64,000 nt of DNA from Oscillospiraceae bacterium (GCA_017991935.1 JAGOPP010000001.1:185992-249991), one strand, 5' to 3'. Shown: positions 7,649 through 15,383, numbered from the stretch's first letter. The notes: generated by a model from the sequence alone, not told the origin. Numbers and translations are program-made.

Positions 7649-9097
7649 ATGCTGCAAGACCGCGACCTTCTTTCCATCCAAGAAGTCCGGGATAAAGTTG
7701 CAAAAGCCCGTGCGGCATTTACAACCATTCAGGAATTTTCTGCGGAACAGATCGACAAGATCGTCAAAGCAATGGCGGACGCTGCATATGCCCACGCGGA
7801 AGAGCTTGCCAAGATGGCCGTCGAGGAGACGGGTATGGGCAAATGGGAGGACAAACTGGTCAAAAACCAGATTGCTTCCAAGAGCCTGTACGAGCACATC
7901 AAGGATATGAAGACCGTTGGCGTAATCAACGAGTATCCTGACAAGAAGATCTTCGAGGTGGCTGTGCCGGTTGGCGTAGTGTGCGGATTAATTCCCTGCA
8001 CGAACCCGACTTCCACCACAATTTACAAATCCATGATTTGCATGAAATCTGCAAATCCCATCATCTTCAGCCCGCATCCGACCGCGAAAAACTGCATCGC
8101 GAAGACGGCCGAGATCCTGAATGAAGCTGCGATAAAAGCCGGCGCCCCGGAAAACATGATTCAGGTCATGGAGGTCCTCCATATGGCGGGCACCCACGAG
8201 CTGATGACCAATCCGGGCGTCAACATGATTCTTGCCACAGGTGGCAAGGATATGGTGAAAGCCGCATATTCTTCTGGTATCCCGGCACTGGGTGTCGGAC
8301 CCGGCGACGTCCCGGCGTTCATCGACCACACGGCCGATGTCCCGCTCGCTGTCAAGAGAGTTTTTGCCTCCAAGACGTTCGATTACGGCGTCATCTGCGC
8401 CTCCGAGCAGTCTATCGTTTCCGAGAACTGCATCAAGGATCAGGTGCTTGCCGCCGTCAAAGCGGAAAAGGGCTACATCCTCAACGATGAGGAGTATGCG
8501 AAGGTCTGCAAAGTCCTGACCAGAGGCCCCGGCAAGATCAATCCCGGCATCGTTGGACGTCCTGCGACCAAGATCGCCGACATGTCCGGCATCACGGTTC
8601 CCGCAGACACCAGAGTCCTGTGCTACCTGGAAAAGGGTGTTGGCAACGAGTATCCCTTCTCTCTCGAGAAGCTTTCTCCTTGCCTCGGCATCTACTTCGA
8701 AGAGGATTGGAGAGCCGCCTGCCAGCGCTGCATTCAGCTGCTGACCTTCGGCGGCGTCGGCCACACGCTGGTCATCCATTCCAATGATGAAGAAGTGATC
8801 CGCCAGTTTGCCCTCAAGAAACCGGTATCCCGCCTGCTTGTCAACACGCCTGCCTCTCAGGGCGCCGTGGGTGGCACCACCAACCTGTTCCCGTCTTTCA
8901 CTCTTGGATGCGGATCGGTCGGCGGATCTGCGACGAGCGACAACGTTTCTCCGCTCAACCTCATCAATATCCGCCGCGTGGCCTACGGTGTCCGGGATCC
9001 CTGGGATGACCAGCCGGCCGCCTCGTCCTGCTGCGAAAAAGAGATTGATACTGACGCCATCGCGAAACTGGTTATTGCGGCCCTGAAGGAAATGTGA
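7649..9097 (+). CDS. eutE: EutE, CoA-acylating acetaldehyde dehydrogenase
   Basis: EutE oxidises acetaldehyde to acetyl-CoA with NAD and CoA inside the microcompartment. The 482-aa protein shows the aldehyde-dehydrogenase fold: an [23 protein letters not shown] segment with the NPTSTT cofactor region, the [15 protein letters not shown] motif, and the catalytic Cys in [12 protein letters not shown]. The C-terminus ([15 protein letters not shown]) is an amphipathic helix typical of an encapsulation peptide. ATG 7649 follows AAAGGAG. No partner alcohol dehydrogenase (EutG) is encoded in the window, so NADH must be reoxidised by something encoded elsewhere. Confidence 0.95.
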   Translation: MLQDRDLLSIQEVRDKVAKARAAFTTIQEFSAEQIDKIVKAMADAAYAHAEELAKMAVEETGMGKWEDKLVKNQIASKSLYEHIKDMKTVGVINEYPDKKIFEVAVPVGVVCGLIPCTNPTSTTIYKSMICMKSANPIIFSPHPTAKNCIAKTAEILNEAAIKAGAPENMIQVMEVLHMAGTHELMTNPGVNMILATGGKDMVKAAYSSGIPALGVGPGDVPAFIDHTADVPLAVKRVFASKTFDYGVICASEQSIVSENCIKDQVLAAVKAEKGYILNDEEYAKVCKVLTRGPGKINPGIVGRPATKIADMSGITVPADTRVLCYLEKGVGNEYPFSLEKLSPCLGIYFEEDWRAACQRCIQLLTFGGVGHTLVIHSNDEEVIRQFALKKPVSRLLVNTPASQGAVGGTTNLFPSFTLGCGSVGGSATSDNVSPLNLINIRRVAYGVRDPWDDQPAASSCCEKEIDTDAIAKLVIAALKEM

Positions 9098-9133
9098 CGC
9101 GTAAGATTTCATCCACTTACCAGTACGAACCAT

Positions 9134-9157
9134 AAAAGGGGTTTTGGCCCCAATTTT
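9134..9157 (+). repeat. Attenuator-like hairpin between eutE and eutM
   Basis: AAAAGGGG-TTTTGG-CCCC, then AATTTTC. The stem has four G-C pairs extendable by A-T pairs past an AA bulge, followed by only four T. It is weak as a terminator and may partly reduce read-through or protect the eutM message. Confidence 0.4.
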
Positions 9158-9174
9158 CAAGGAGGTACTACACA

Positions 9175-9459
9175 ATGACTGATAAACTTGCACTCGGCAT
9201 GATCGAGACCAAAGGTCTTGTCGGCGCCATCGAAGCTGCCGATGCTATGGTCAAAGCTGCTAACGTCACCCTCATTGGCAAAGTCCATGTCGGCGGCGGG
9301 CTTGTTACTGTATTTGTTCGCGGCGATGTCGGCGCGACCAAAGCTGCCGTTGATGCCGGCGCCGCTGCTGCGGACCGCGTTGGCGAGCTGAAATCTGTCC
9401 ACGTAATCCCGAGACCCCACGAAGAACTCGAGTACATCCTTCCGTCCATTGAGAAGTAA
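9175..9459 (+). CDS. eutM: EutM shell protein, copy 1
   Basis: This is a canonical 94-aa hexameric BMC-domain tile, the main facet protein of ethanolamine microcompartments. The family core is intact: [19 protein letters not shown], then [18 protein letters not shown] with the GGG pore loop, and [16 protein letters not shown] at the end. ATG 9175 follows AGGAGGT. It is followed after 27 bp by a second copy that is 88% identical (83 of 94 residues). Abundant T-ending codons fit strong expression. Confidence 0.95.
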   Translation: MTDKLALGMIETKGLVGAIEAADAMVKAANVTLIGKVHVGGGLVTVFVRGDVGATKAAVDAGAAAADRVGELKSVHVIPRPHEELEYILPSIEK

Positions 9460-9486
9460 TTCTCAAAAAGATAAGGAGGACTGAAG

Positions 9487-9771
9487 ATGACTGATACACT
9501 CGCACTAGGCATGATTGAGACCCTCGGCCTCGTCGCCGCGATTGAGGCGGCGGACGCCATGGTCAAAGCGGCCAATGTCACACTCATCGGTGAAGTCCAG
9601 ATCGGCGGAGGCTTAGTGACCATGTTTGTTCGCGGCGATGTCGGCGCAACGAAAGCTGCTGTCGATGCCGGCGCCGCTGCGGCGGACCGCGTCGGCGAAC
9701 TCAAATCGGTTCACGTTATCGCGAGACCCCACGAGGAGCTCGAGTATATCCTTCCGCATCTTAAGAAGTAA
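9487..9771 (+). CDS. eutM: EutM shell protein, copy 2
   Basis: This 94-aa BMC-domain protein differs from copy 1 at 11 positions, among them K4T, K13L, K36E, H38Q, V46M and P79A. Residues 36-39 lie just before the GGG pore loop, so the two tiles could form pores of different charge. The nucleotide sequences have diverged mostly at third positions, so this is an old or selected duplication. ATG 9487 follows AAGGAGG. The two products probably co-assemble into facets. Confidence 0.94.
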   Translation: MTDTLALGMIETLGLVAAIEAADAMVKAANVTLIGEVQIGGGLVTMFVRGDVGATKAAVDAGAAAADRVGELKSVHVIARPHEELEYILPHLKK

Positions 9772-9809
9772 GAGTACGGTTTGAATTTTAGAAGATGGGG
9801 GTGATTTAG

Positions 9810-10577
9810 GTGAAAGTCATTACCGAGATGGTACTGCGCAATGAGCTGAAGGGCGATCATCCCGAGGTCTATTATGTACCGAAGGATAAGCTCCTCTCTC
9901 CGGCAGCGAAGGAATACCTAAATCAGCTCAAGGTTAAGGTTGAATTCGGCGACCCGCCGGCGGCCCCTGCACAGTCAGTGCCAAAAGCCTCTGCATCCGG
10001 AATCAGCGAAACTCCTGTCGGAGCGAAATACGTCGATGAGACCACCGGCGCGTTCTACGTCTCGAAACCGGAATACATGTGTCAACTTTTCGGTAATCGA
10101 TTGGTCTACAAAAATCATCCAAGGATCATTTTCCGCGGCAGAATCGATAGCTTCACCAGCACCCTCGTTATGATGCAGGCAGCTATGGCTTCGGAGGGCT
10201 CCTCTCAGAAACTCATCGACGATCTCGGCGACATCGGCAAAGTGATGAACCGGATCATGTATTGTGAGGTTATGAACGAGGAGATGGAGGTTACCAACAT
10301 TCTGGGCTATTCCCCGGAGGAGTTGCGCAACCGCTCCCACAACCCGCAGAAATACTTCAACGTCAAGCAGATGTTGCTTCCCAGCTATACGATGGGATTC
10401 GACTATGCCAAGTTGAATATGCTTCGCGCCAAGGTACGCGAAGTGGAGCTTGCCGCTATGGATGCCTTTGTGGACGGCAAAAACGTCCAACAGCCTGAGA
10501 TCATCAGGACTCTCAACCGCTTGTCCAGCGCATTTCACGTGATGATGTGTATGTATCTGGCAGGTGAATACAAGTAA
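9810..10577 (+). CDS. eutT: EutT, corrinoid adenosyltransferase
   Basis: EutT transfers the adenosyl group of ATP to cob(I)alamin to make the cofactor of EutBC. The 255-aa protein has an N-terminal region (KGDHPEVYYVPKDKLLSPAAKEYL), a Pro/Ala-rich hinge near residues 50-68, and a helical adenosyltransferase domain with NHPRIIFRGRIDSFTSTL and LGYSPEELRNRSHNP. The metal-binding HX11CCX2C motif described in Salmonella EutT is absent, since there is no Cys-Cys pair, as in other Firmicute forms. GTG 9810 follows a GGGGGTGAT Shine-Dalgarno. Confidence 0.88.
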   Translation: MKVITEMVLRNELKGDHPEVYYVPKDKLLSPAAKEYLNQLKVKVEFGDPPAAPAQSVPKASASGISETPVGAKYVDETTGAFYVSKPEYMCQLFGNRLVYKNHPRIIFRGRIDSFTSTLVMMQAAMASEGSSQKLIDDLGDIGKVMNRIMYCEVMNEEMEVTNILGYSPEELRNRSHNPQKYFNVKQMLLPSYTMGFDYAKLNMLRAKVREVELAAMDAFVDGKNVQQPEIIRTLNRLSSAFHVMMCMYLAGEYK

Positions 10578-10591
10578 TCAGGAGGAGACGC

Positions 10592-11209
10592 ATGACAGTT
10601 GACCAAGTTGTGGAGCAGGTTATCAACGCTGTGAAATCTGCGGGACTTATTCAGCTGGAGGTCTCCGCCAGACACGTTCATCTGGACCGTGCCGCGATTG
10701 ACGCTCTCTTCGGGGAAGGCCACGAGCTGACCCCGAAGAGAGAACTCAGTCAGCCCGGCCAGTATCTCGAGGAGGAGCGCGTCGACGTCATCGGCCCCGC
10801 CGGGGCCTTTCGCAACGTCGCCGTGCTCGGTCCCGCGAGAAAGAGCGTTCAGGTTGAGGTCTCTTACAGCGACGCTTTCATCCTTGGAGTGACCCCCCCG
10901 ATCAGACAGTCGGGTGACACCAAAGGCTCCGCCAGCATTACGCTCAAGGGGCCGAAAGGTGAGATCCAGATCGACGAAGGCGTTATCGTGGCGCTTCGTC
11001 ACATACACATCACGCCGGAGGACGCGGAACTCATGGGCCTGACCGACGGTCAGATCGTCGCGGTGGAGGCATTGACCGACCGCCCCGTCGTTTTTGACGA
11101 CGCGGTCGTGCGTGTTTCCCCGAAGTTCCGCACCCGTATGCACGTGGATGTGGACGAGGGCTGCGCTGCGCATGTTGCAGGGTTTACTCTTGGCAGAATC
11201 ATTAAGTAA
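10592..11209 (+). CDS. eutD: PduL-type phosphate acyltransferase
   Basis: PduL-family enzymes convert acetyl-CoA and phosphate to acetyl-phosphate and CoA, recycling CoA inside the microcompartment. The 205-aa protein has the zinc-ligand histidines in VSARHVHL and ALRHIHI and the RMHVDVDE motif. This is the PduL fold, unrelated to the Pta-type EutD of enterobacteria although it fills the eutD position. The N-terminal TVDQVVEQVINAVKSAG is an encapsulation-peptide-like helix. ATG 10592 follows AGGAGGAG. Locus symbols vary (eutD or pduL). Confidence 0.92.
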   Translation: MTVDQVVEQVINAVKSAGLIQLEVSARHVHLDRAAIDALFGEGHELTPKRELSQPGQYLEEERVDVIGPAGAFRNVAVLGPARKSVQVEVSYSDAFILGVTPPIRQSGDTKGSASITLKGPKGEIQIDEGVIVALRHIHITPEDAELMGLTDGQIVAVEALTDRPVVFDDAVVRVSPKFRTRMHVDVDEGCAAHVAGFTLGRIIK

Positions 11210-11221
11210 GGACGTTGTTTT

Positions 11222-12040
11222 ATGCTTGATCTTGAATCCATCGATGCGTATATGGCCCGCATCACGGAATCTGAGCGTGTGGTCAACAAGCCGGTTTCCG
11301 AAAAGCTAAAGATAGGTGTAGACTTGGGCACCGCTTACATCGTGATCGTGGTGCTCGACGAGGAGAATAACCCCATCGCCTGCGAAAAGCAGTTTGCGCA
11401 GGTGCTCAAAGACGGCGTGATCGTCGACTATGCCGGAGCCGTTTCCATTGTCAGGCAACTGAAAAAGAAACTTGAGGCACGCCTCGGACGCGAGCTGGAT
11501 TATGCCGCGATCGCGATGCCTGCCGGAACGGAATCCAGCACAAGGACCCATAAGTATTGCACGGAGGGCGCCGGCTTCGAGGTTACCAATGTCCTTGACG
11601 AACCTACCGCGGCCAATTCCATCTATGGCATCACAGACGGAGCCGTCGTCGACATCGGCGGCGGCACTACGGGCATCGCAATCTTCAAAGAGGGCAAGGT
11701 CGTCGCAACTTCTGACGAGCCTACCGGGGGGACGCATCTGTCCCTTGTGCTCGCGGGGAATTATCATATTCCCTTCGAGGACGCCGAGAAGATCAAAACC
11801 GATCCGGGCCGTCACGCGGAGATTCTTCCGATCGTGAAGCCGGTGATCGAGAAGATGGCAACCATCGTCAAGAATTTCACGTCCGGGTACAACATCGATA
11901 CCATCTATCTTTGCGGAGGTACTTGCTGCCTCACCGGCATGGAGAATATTTTCCAAGATACGATTGGCATCCCTACCGTCAAACCCGCAGACCCGTTCTT
12001 GGTTACGCCCGCGGGCATAGCCATGAACTGCCTGGTCTAA
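11222..12040 (+). CDS. eutJ: EutJ, Hsp70/actin-fold chaperone-like protein
   Basis: EutJ resembles the ATPase domain of Hsp70 and is a conserved part of eut loci; a chaperone role for EutBC or shell assembly has been proposed but is not well proven. The 272-aa product has phosphate loop 1 (IGVDLGTAYIVIVVLD), phosphate loop 2 (VVDIGGGTTGIAIF) and an adenosine-type motif (CGGTCCLTGMENIF). There is no substrate-binding domain. ATG 11222 follows AAGGACG, 12 bp after the PduL-type gene. Confidence 0.93.
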   Translation: MLDLESIDAYMARITESERVVNKPVSEKLKIGVDLGTAYIVIVVLDEENNPIACEKQFAQVLKDGVIVDYAGAVSIVRQLKKKLEARLGRELDYAAIAMPAGTESSTRTHKYCTEGAGFEVTNVLDEPTAANSIYGITDGAVVDIGGGTTGIAIFKEGKVVATSDEPTGGTHLSLVLAGNYHIPFEDAEKIKTDPGRHAEILPIVKPVIEKMATIVKNFTSGYNIDTIYLCGGTCCLTGMENIFQDTIGIPTVKPADPFLVTPAGIAMNCLV

Positions 12041-12087
12041 AAATGACCGGCGCGACCATATCTTTTCCAATGGCTTCATGCTTACAT

Positions 12088-12103
12088 GCTCCTCTTAGGG
12101 AGC
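12088..12103 (+). repeat. Small hairpin between eutJ and the next gene
   Basis: GCTCC-TCTTAG-GGAGC, a 5-bp stem with a six-base loop in a 97-bp spacer. No U-tract follows. Confidence 0.35.
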
Positions 12104-12137
12104 AGGAAAAAGCTTGTTGAAAAAGAAGGTGATAGTT

Positions 12138-12854
12138 ATGGATATGGATTTGTTAATAGAGCTGGCTGTCAAAGCGGTGAAGGCTTACCTTGAAAAAGAG
12201 GGCAGCGCTCCGCCTTCCGTCGCGAAGGACCCGCAAAGGACCGCCCTGATCCTCACCGAGGATCACTGCGCTTCGATCTGCTCCCTCGAGAAGAATGACA
12301 GCGAACTGTGCAAAGTCACCTGCGCGCTGAAAGAAAACTACGAAGTGGACGTTGACTGCTTCGACACCGTTGTGCTCTACGACATGACAAACAGCAATTT
12401 GTTCAAAATCGCCAACGGCTGCGCGGACAGCAAATTCTCGGCCCTTGCCGCCGAAGCGATTTTGAAGGGCAAACGGGTTTTGATGGTAAAAGAGCAGGTC
12501 GAGATCTTAAAATATCAAGACACTGCTCCCAAAGCGATCTACAACAATATCTATAAGAATCTCCAAGTCCTGCTGGACAGCGGCGTTGTTCTCGTCAGCG
12601 AGGACGATGTACAAGCGGCGATCTGCGAAGGCGCCGCCGCTGCGAAGGGGAAACCGGCCAAGGCAGAAACTTCGGCGGCGGAGAAATCCGCCGGCTCGGA
12701 GCCCGTCTACGAGATCAAGAAGCGTGTCGTAACAGAGAGAGACATCCGCGAGGCCATGGCGCAGCATTTCAGGAAGATCAAACTTCCCGAGCGCCCGGTC
12801 ATCACGAGTCTCGCCCGCGACACGGCGAGGGATCTCGGTATCGAACTGATCTAA
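12138..12854 (+). CDS. Ethanolamine-utilisation protein of unknown function (TIGR02536-like)
   Basis: I recognise this as the uncharacterised protein found in many Firmicute eut loci (TIGR02536-like). ATG 12138 follows AAGGTGAT at good spacing; the TTG at 12114 has none. The 238-aa product begins with an encapsulation-like helix (MDMDLLIELAVKAVKAYL). A Rossmann-like core follows (TALILTEDH, VVLYDMTNSNLFKIANG, a KGKRVLMVKE strand), reminiscent of flavoprotein or decarboxylase folds. Then come an Ala/Lys linker (about 172-195) and a C-terminal segment (VVTERDIREAMAQHF, PVITSLARDTARDLGIEL) like that in PduL/EutN-neighbour proteins. Catalytic function is unknown. Confidence 0.75.
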   Translation: MDMDLLIELAVKAVKAYLEKEGSAPPSVAKDPQRTALILTEDHCASICSLEKNDSELCKVTCALKENYEVDVDCFDTVVLYDMTNSNLFKIANGCADSKFSALAAEAILKGKRVLMVKEQVEILKYQDTAPKAIYNNIYKNLQVLLDSGVVLVSEDDVQAAICEGAAAAKGKPAKAETSAAEKSAGSEPVYEIKKRVVTERDIREAMAQHFRKIKLPERPVITSLARDTARDLGIELI

Positions 12855-12886
12855 CAAGGTCAGTACAACAGTAACGGAGGTATCCT

Positions 12887-13165
12887 ATGAGAATAGGAGT
12901 CGTAATAGGCAGTGTCTGGGCGACCAGAAAGGAACCGAAGCTCGAGGGGCTTAAGATGCTGGTTGTAAAACCGCTCAACTATAAGCTCACCGGGAACGAA
13001 ACGCGTGAACCTTATGTGGCGGCTGACGTCGTGGATGCCGGTATCGGCGACAAAGTTCTGCTGGTGACCGGGAACCCCGCTCGCTATGCCGTTGGGGACC
13101 CCCGCGTGCCTGTTGACGCCGCGATCGTTGGTGTTATCGATGACGTAGATATTCAGGACCAGTGA
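12887..13165 (+). CDS. eutN: EutN, pentameric BMC vertex protein
   Basis: EutN/CcmL proteins form pentamers that close the twelve corners of the shell. The 92-aa product has the beta-barrel landmarks IGVVIGSVWATRKEPKLEGLKMLVVKPLNY, the DVVDAGIGDKVLLVTGNPARYAV core and a terminal DAAIVGVIDDVDI. ATG 12887 follows ACGGAGG. One pentamer-forming gene is enough for a closed shell together with EutS, EutL, EutM and the EutK-like protein. Confidence 0.94.
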   Translation: MRIGVVIGSVWATRKEPKLEGLKMLVVKPLNYKLTGNETREPYVAADVVDAGIGDKVLLVTGNPARYAVGDPRVPVDAAIVGVIDDVDIQDQ

Positions 13166-13184
13166 CGGCCTTGAATGCACCTTA

Positions 13185-13420
13185 AAAATTCCTGTTCCAA
13201 AAACTATTTCTCTTATGGAGCAGGTACCCAGTCATTTAAGGGAACCTGACCGGAGCGTCAGGGAATACATAGTATTTATCTGCGGGCATTGCGGCTAAGG
13301 CAGGAATCTGTCTGAGAGCCCACAGACGGAGCTGATGTGATGCAGCTGTTTTGCTGCTTCCCCGACAGGAAGGTCAGCCGACTCCCTTTAATGAATATAG
13401 TTTGAGAAAACTAATTTTTT
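13185..13420 (+). ncRNA. Structured 5' leader with terminator upstream of eutH (candidate riboswitch or attenuator)
   Basis: A 269-bp spacer is packed with helices. They are CCTGTTCC/GGAGCAGG (13191-13224), CCTGAC-CGGAGC-GTCAGG (13245-13262), TCTGTCTG/CAGACGGA (13307-13330), GCAGC/GCTGC (13342-13357) and CTTCC-CCGACA-GGAAG (13357-13372). GGAGCTGA (13328-13335) can pair with TCAGC and TCC around 13374-13385 to enclose the last two. It ends in an intrinsic terminator just before the eutH Shine-Dalgarno, the layout of a conditional attenuator. The 5' part (CAGGTACC followed by TTTAAGGGAA, 13221-13244) resembles the start of cobalamin riboswitches, but the CCGCCACTG-type block and 3' block are not recognisable. 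The structure is seen; the ligand is unknown. Confidence 0.6.
13398..13420 (+). terminator. Intrinsic terminator in the eutH leader
   Basis: TAGTTT-GAGA-AAACTA followed by ATTTTTT, ending right before AGGAGGT, the eutH ribosome-binding site. Terminating or reading through here would decide eutH and eutQ expression. Confidence 0.75.
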
Positions 13421-13434
13421 AGGAGGTCAGTATA

Positions 13435-14655
13435 ATGGATTTTAGCGAATTAGTTGCTGCGTGGAATCCGAGTGTCTTAACCGAGACGTTTGGCAGCTGG
13501 GTATCCAATATCGCCATCAATACGGTCGTCGTCATGATCATGGCGATCTTCATGGTTGTCGGCGCTGTTGACAGAATTTGCGGAAACAAGCACGGCTACG
13601 GAACCGAGTGGGAAAACGGAATCAACGCGATGGGCGGACTGGCCATGGCTATGGCCGGCGTCGTCGCCGTTGCTCCGCTGCTCGCCATGGTTCTGAAACC
13701 GATCATTGGACCGATCTACGGCCTTGTTGGCGCCGACCCGGCGATGTTCGCCACCACCCTGCTCGCCTGCGATATGGGCGGCTACCCGCTCGCCCTCCAG
13801 CTTGCTGGAAGTGCTGAAGTTGGCCAGTACGCCGGCATCATCCTTGGCAGTATGATGGGCCCGACCATCGTCTTCACGATCCCGGTCGCGCTTGGCATCA
13901 TCAACCCGCTTGACAGACCGTTCCTTGGCGCCGGTACCCTTGTCGGTATGGTCACCATCCCGATCGGCTGCGTCGTCGGTGGTCTTGTCATGAACACCAC
14001 CCAGTATAAGATCGGCATCGGCACGATCCTTGTCAACGTGATCCCGGTTATCGTTATTGCCGGCCTGATCGCTGCTGGACTTTGGTTTGCCCCGGCCAAG
14101 ATGATTGCTGGATTCAACGCTTTCGGCAACGGCGTGACGATTTTCATCACTGCCGTTACCGCTATCGCTATCTTTGAGTACAACACTGGCATCCGCTTCC
14201 CGCTCTTCGATACCATGGTCGATTATGACGGTGGTTCCCCGCTGGAAAGTGGTCTTCTCGTCTGCGGCCAGATCGCGATTACCTTGGCCGGCGCCTATCC
14301 GATGGTTAAGTTCGTTTCCGATACTTTCGGAAAAGCGCTTGCCAAAGTTGGTACCGCCCTTGGCATGAACGGTGCCGGCGCTACTGGTATGGTTGCGACT
14401 CTCGCGAATAACATCGCGATGTTCAACATCCTTTCCGACATGAACCCGCAGGGCAAACTGCTGAACTGCGCGTTCGCCGTCTCCGCCGCTTTCGTCTTCG
14501 GTGACCACCTTGGCTTCACCGGCGCGAACAGCCCTGAGATGATCTTCCCGATGATCGCCGGCAAACTTACCGCCGGTGTCACCGCCCTGATCCTCGGCAA
14601 ATGGATGGCTCCGGCCCTTCTGAAGAAGATTCCGGAAGAGTCCATGAACCAGTAA
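13435..14655 (+). CDS. eutH: EutH, ethanolamine permease
   Basis: EutH is an inner-membrane protein that imports ethanolamine when it is scarce or protonated. The 406-aa product is highly hydrophobic with about ten predicted membrane segments and family landmarks such as MGGLAMAMAGVVAVAPLLA, TTLLACDMGGYPLA, an ILGSMMGPTIVFTIPVALG helix and FVFGDHLGFTGANSPEM. ATG 13435 follows TAGGAGGT, directly after the leader terminator, so it may be controlled separately from the shell genes upstream. Confidence 0.95.
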   Translation: MDFSELVAAWNPSVLTETFGSWVSNIAINTVVVMIMAIFMVVGAVDRICGNKHGYGTEWENGINAMGGLAMAMAGVVAVAPLLAMVLKPIIGPIYGLVGADPAMFATTLLACDMGGYPLALQLAGSAEVGQYAGIILGSMMGPTIVFTIPVALGIINPLDRPFLGAGTLVGMVTIPIGCVVGGLVMNTTQYKIGIGTILVNVIPVIVIAGLIAAGLWFAPAKMIAGFNAFGNGVTIFITAVTAIAIFEYNTGIRFPLFDTMVDYDGGSPLESGLLVCGQIAITLAGAYPMVKFVSDTFGKALAKVGTALGMNGAGATGMVATLANNIAMFNILSDMNPQGKLLNCAFAVSAAFVFGDHLGFTGANSPEMIFPMIAGKLTAGVTALILGKWMAPALLKKIPEESMNQ

Positions 14656-14667
14656 GCTTTACGGATT

Positions 14668-14733
14668 TTTTTCCCGGGCAAATTTGCGGTTGCGCGGGAA
14701 ACCTGGAGCGCCTATTGCCGCGATAGGCGCTCC
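14668..14733 (+). repeat. Two hairpins between eutH and eutQ
   Basis: TTTCCCG pairs with CGGGAAA across about 14671-14702. It is followed by a perfect 11-bp stem GGAGCGCCTAT-TGCCGCG-ATAGGCGCTCC (14705-14733). The second has no U-tract, so read-through into eutQ is expected. Such stems often protect the 3' end of an upstream message. Confidence 0.6.
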
Positions 14734-14785
14734 ACCTCACAAAAAATCTTACATCAAAATTTCTGAAGATGAAAGGCGAAATCCA

Positions 14786-15238
14786 ATGAATATCAGTGAA
14801 GAATTGATCAAAGAGATTGTCGCCAAAGTCTGCCAAAACCTCGATACTGAAAACAAAATGCCGTTTGATCGCAAGATGCTCAGCAACGGCATGTATTGTG
14901 TCAAGACCGATACCGTCAAATGCGAAGCTTTCCCGTTTGACATCGGCGACGCGCAGGACGGCACGTCTCTTATGGATTTAGCCACCATTGAAGAGACCCC
15001 GAGAATCAGTATCGGCGTTATGGAAATGGATCACTGCGAATTCCCGTGGACGCTGAACTACGATGAAGCTGAGTATATCATTGAGGGCAATCTGACCCTT
15101 AAAACCGCTGTCGGTAACCTTGAAACCCATGCGGGTGATACCAACTACATCCCGAAAGGCACCTCGCTTCGCTTTTCCACCCCGGATCATTGCAGATTTA
15201 TGTATGTCTGCTATCCGGCAGACTGGTTCAATCAATAA
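14786..15238 (+). CDS. eutQ: EutQ, cupin protein of ethanolamine utilisation
   Basis: EutQ is a cupin-fold protein; acetate-kinase activity has been reported for the Salmonella homologue, which would turn acetyl-phosphate into ATP. The 150-aa product has the cupin barrel with VMEMDHCEFPWTLNYDEAEYIIEGNL and HAGDTNYIPKGTS. The N-terminal ISEELIKEIVAKVCQNL is an amphipathic helix like the encapsulation peptides elsewhere in the locus. ATG 14786 is preferred over upstream in-frame codons because it follows AAAGGCGA and the extension covers the two hairpins. It is the last gene of the operon. Confidence 0.9.
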   Translation: MNISEELIKEIVAKVCQNLDTENKMPFDRKMLSNGMYCVKTDTVKCEAFPFDIGDAQDGTSLMDLATIEETPRISIGVMEMDHCEFPWTLNYDEAEYIIEGNLTLKTAVGNLETHAGDTNYIPKGTSLRFSTPDHCRFMYVCYPADWFNQ

Positions 15239-15253
15239 TTCATGGCGCAAAAA

Positions 15254-15286
15254 AGCGCCGTTCCAAAAGGAACGGCGCTTTTTTTC
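15254..15286 (+). terminator. Terminator of the eut operon
   Basis: AGCGCCGTTCC (15254-15264), loop AAAA, GGAACGGCGCT (15269-15279), then seven T. The preceding A-run would make it active in both directions. Confidence 0.92.
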
Positions 15287-15319
15287 TGCCCGCCGCCCGC
15301 GATCGGGCGGGGCGACCGC

Positions 15320-15348
15320 TTGCAATCGAGGGGGGCGGGTGGTAAAAT
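15320..15348 (+). promoter_or_regulatory. Promoter of the amidohydrolase gene
   Basis: TTGCAA (15320-15325) and TAAAAT (15343-15348) with a 17-bp spacer, about 30 bp upstream of the start codon. Confidence 0.65.
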
Positions 15349-15383
15349 AACGGTATTGCCAGTTGATCAAGGAGACGAAGACC

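Noticed and set aside
13185-13400. Classical cobalamin riboswitch before eutH
   Set aside because: AAGGGAA and an upstream GGT are present, but the P3 loop is not GTGAAAAT-like, and the CCGCCACTG-type and AGCCAGGAGACCTGCC-type blocks are missing. I therefore report an unassigned structured leader.
14684-14785. N-terminal extension of EutQ
   Set aside because: It runs through two hairpins and has no Shine-Dalgarno; the shorter start at 14786 gives the usual EutQ N-terminus.
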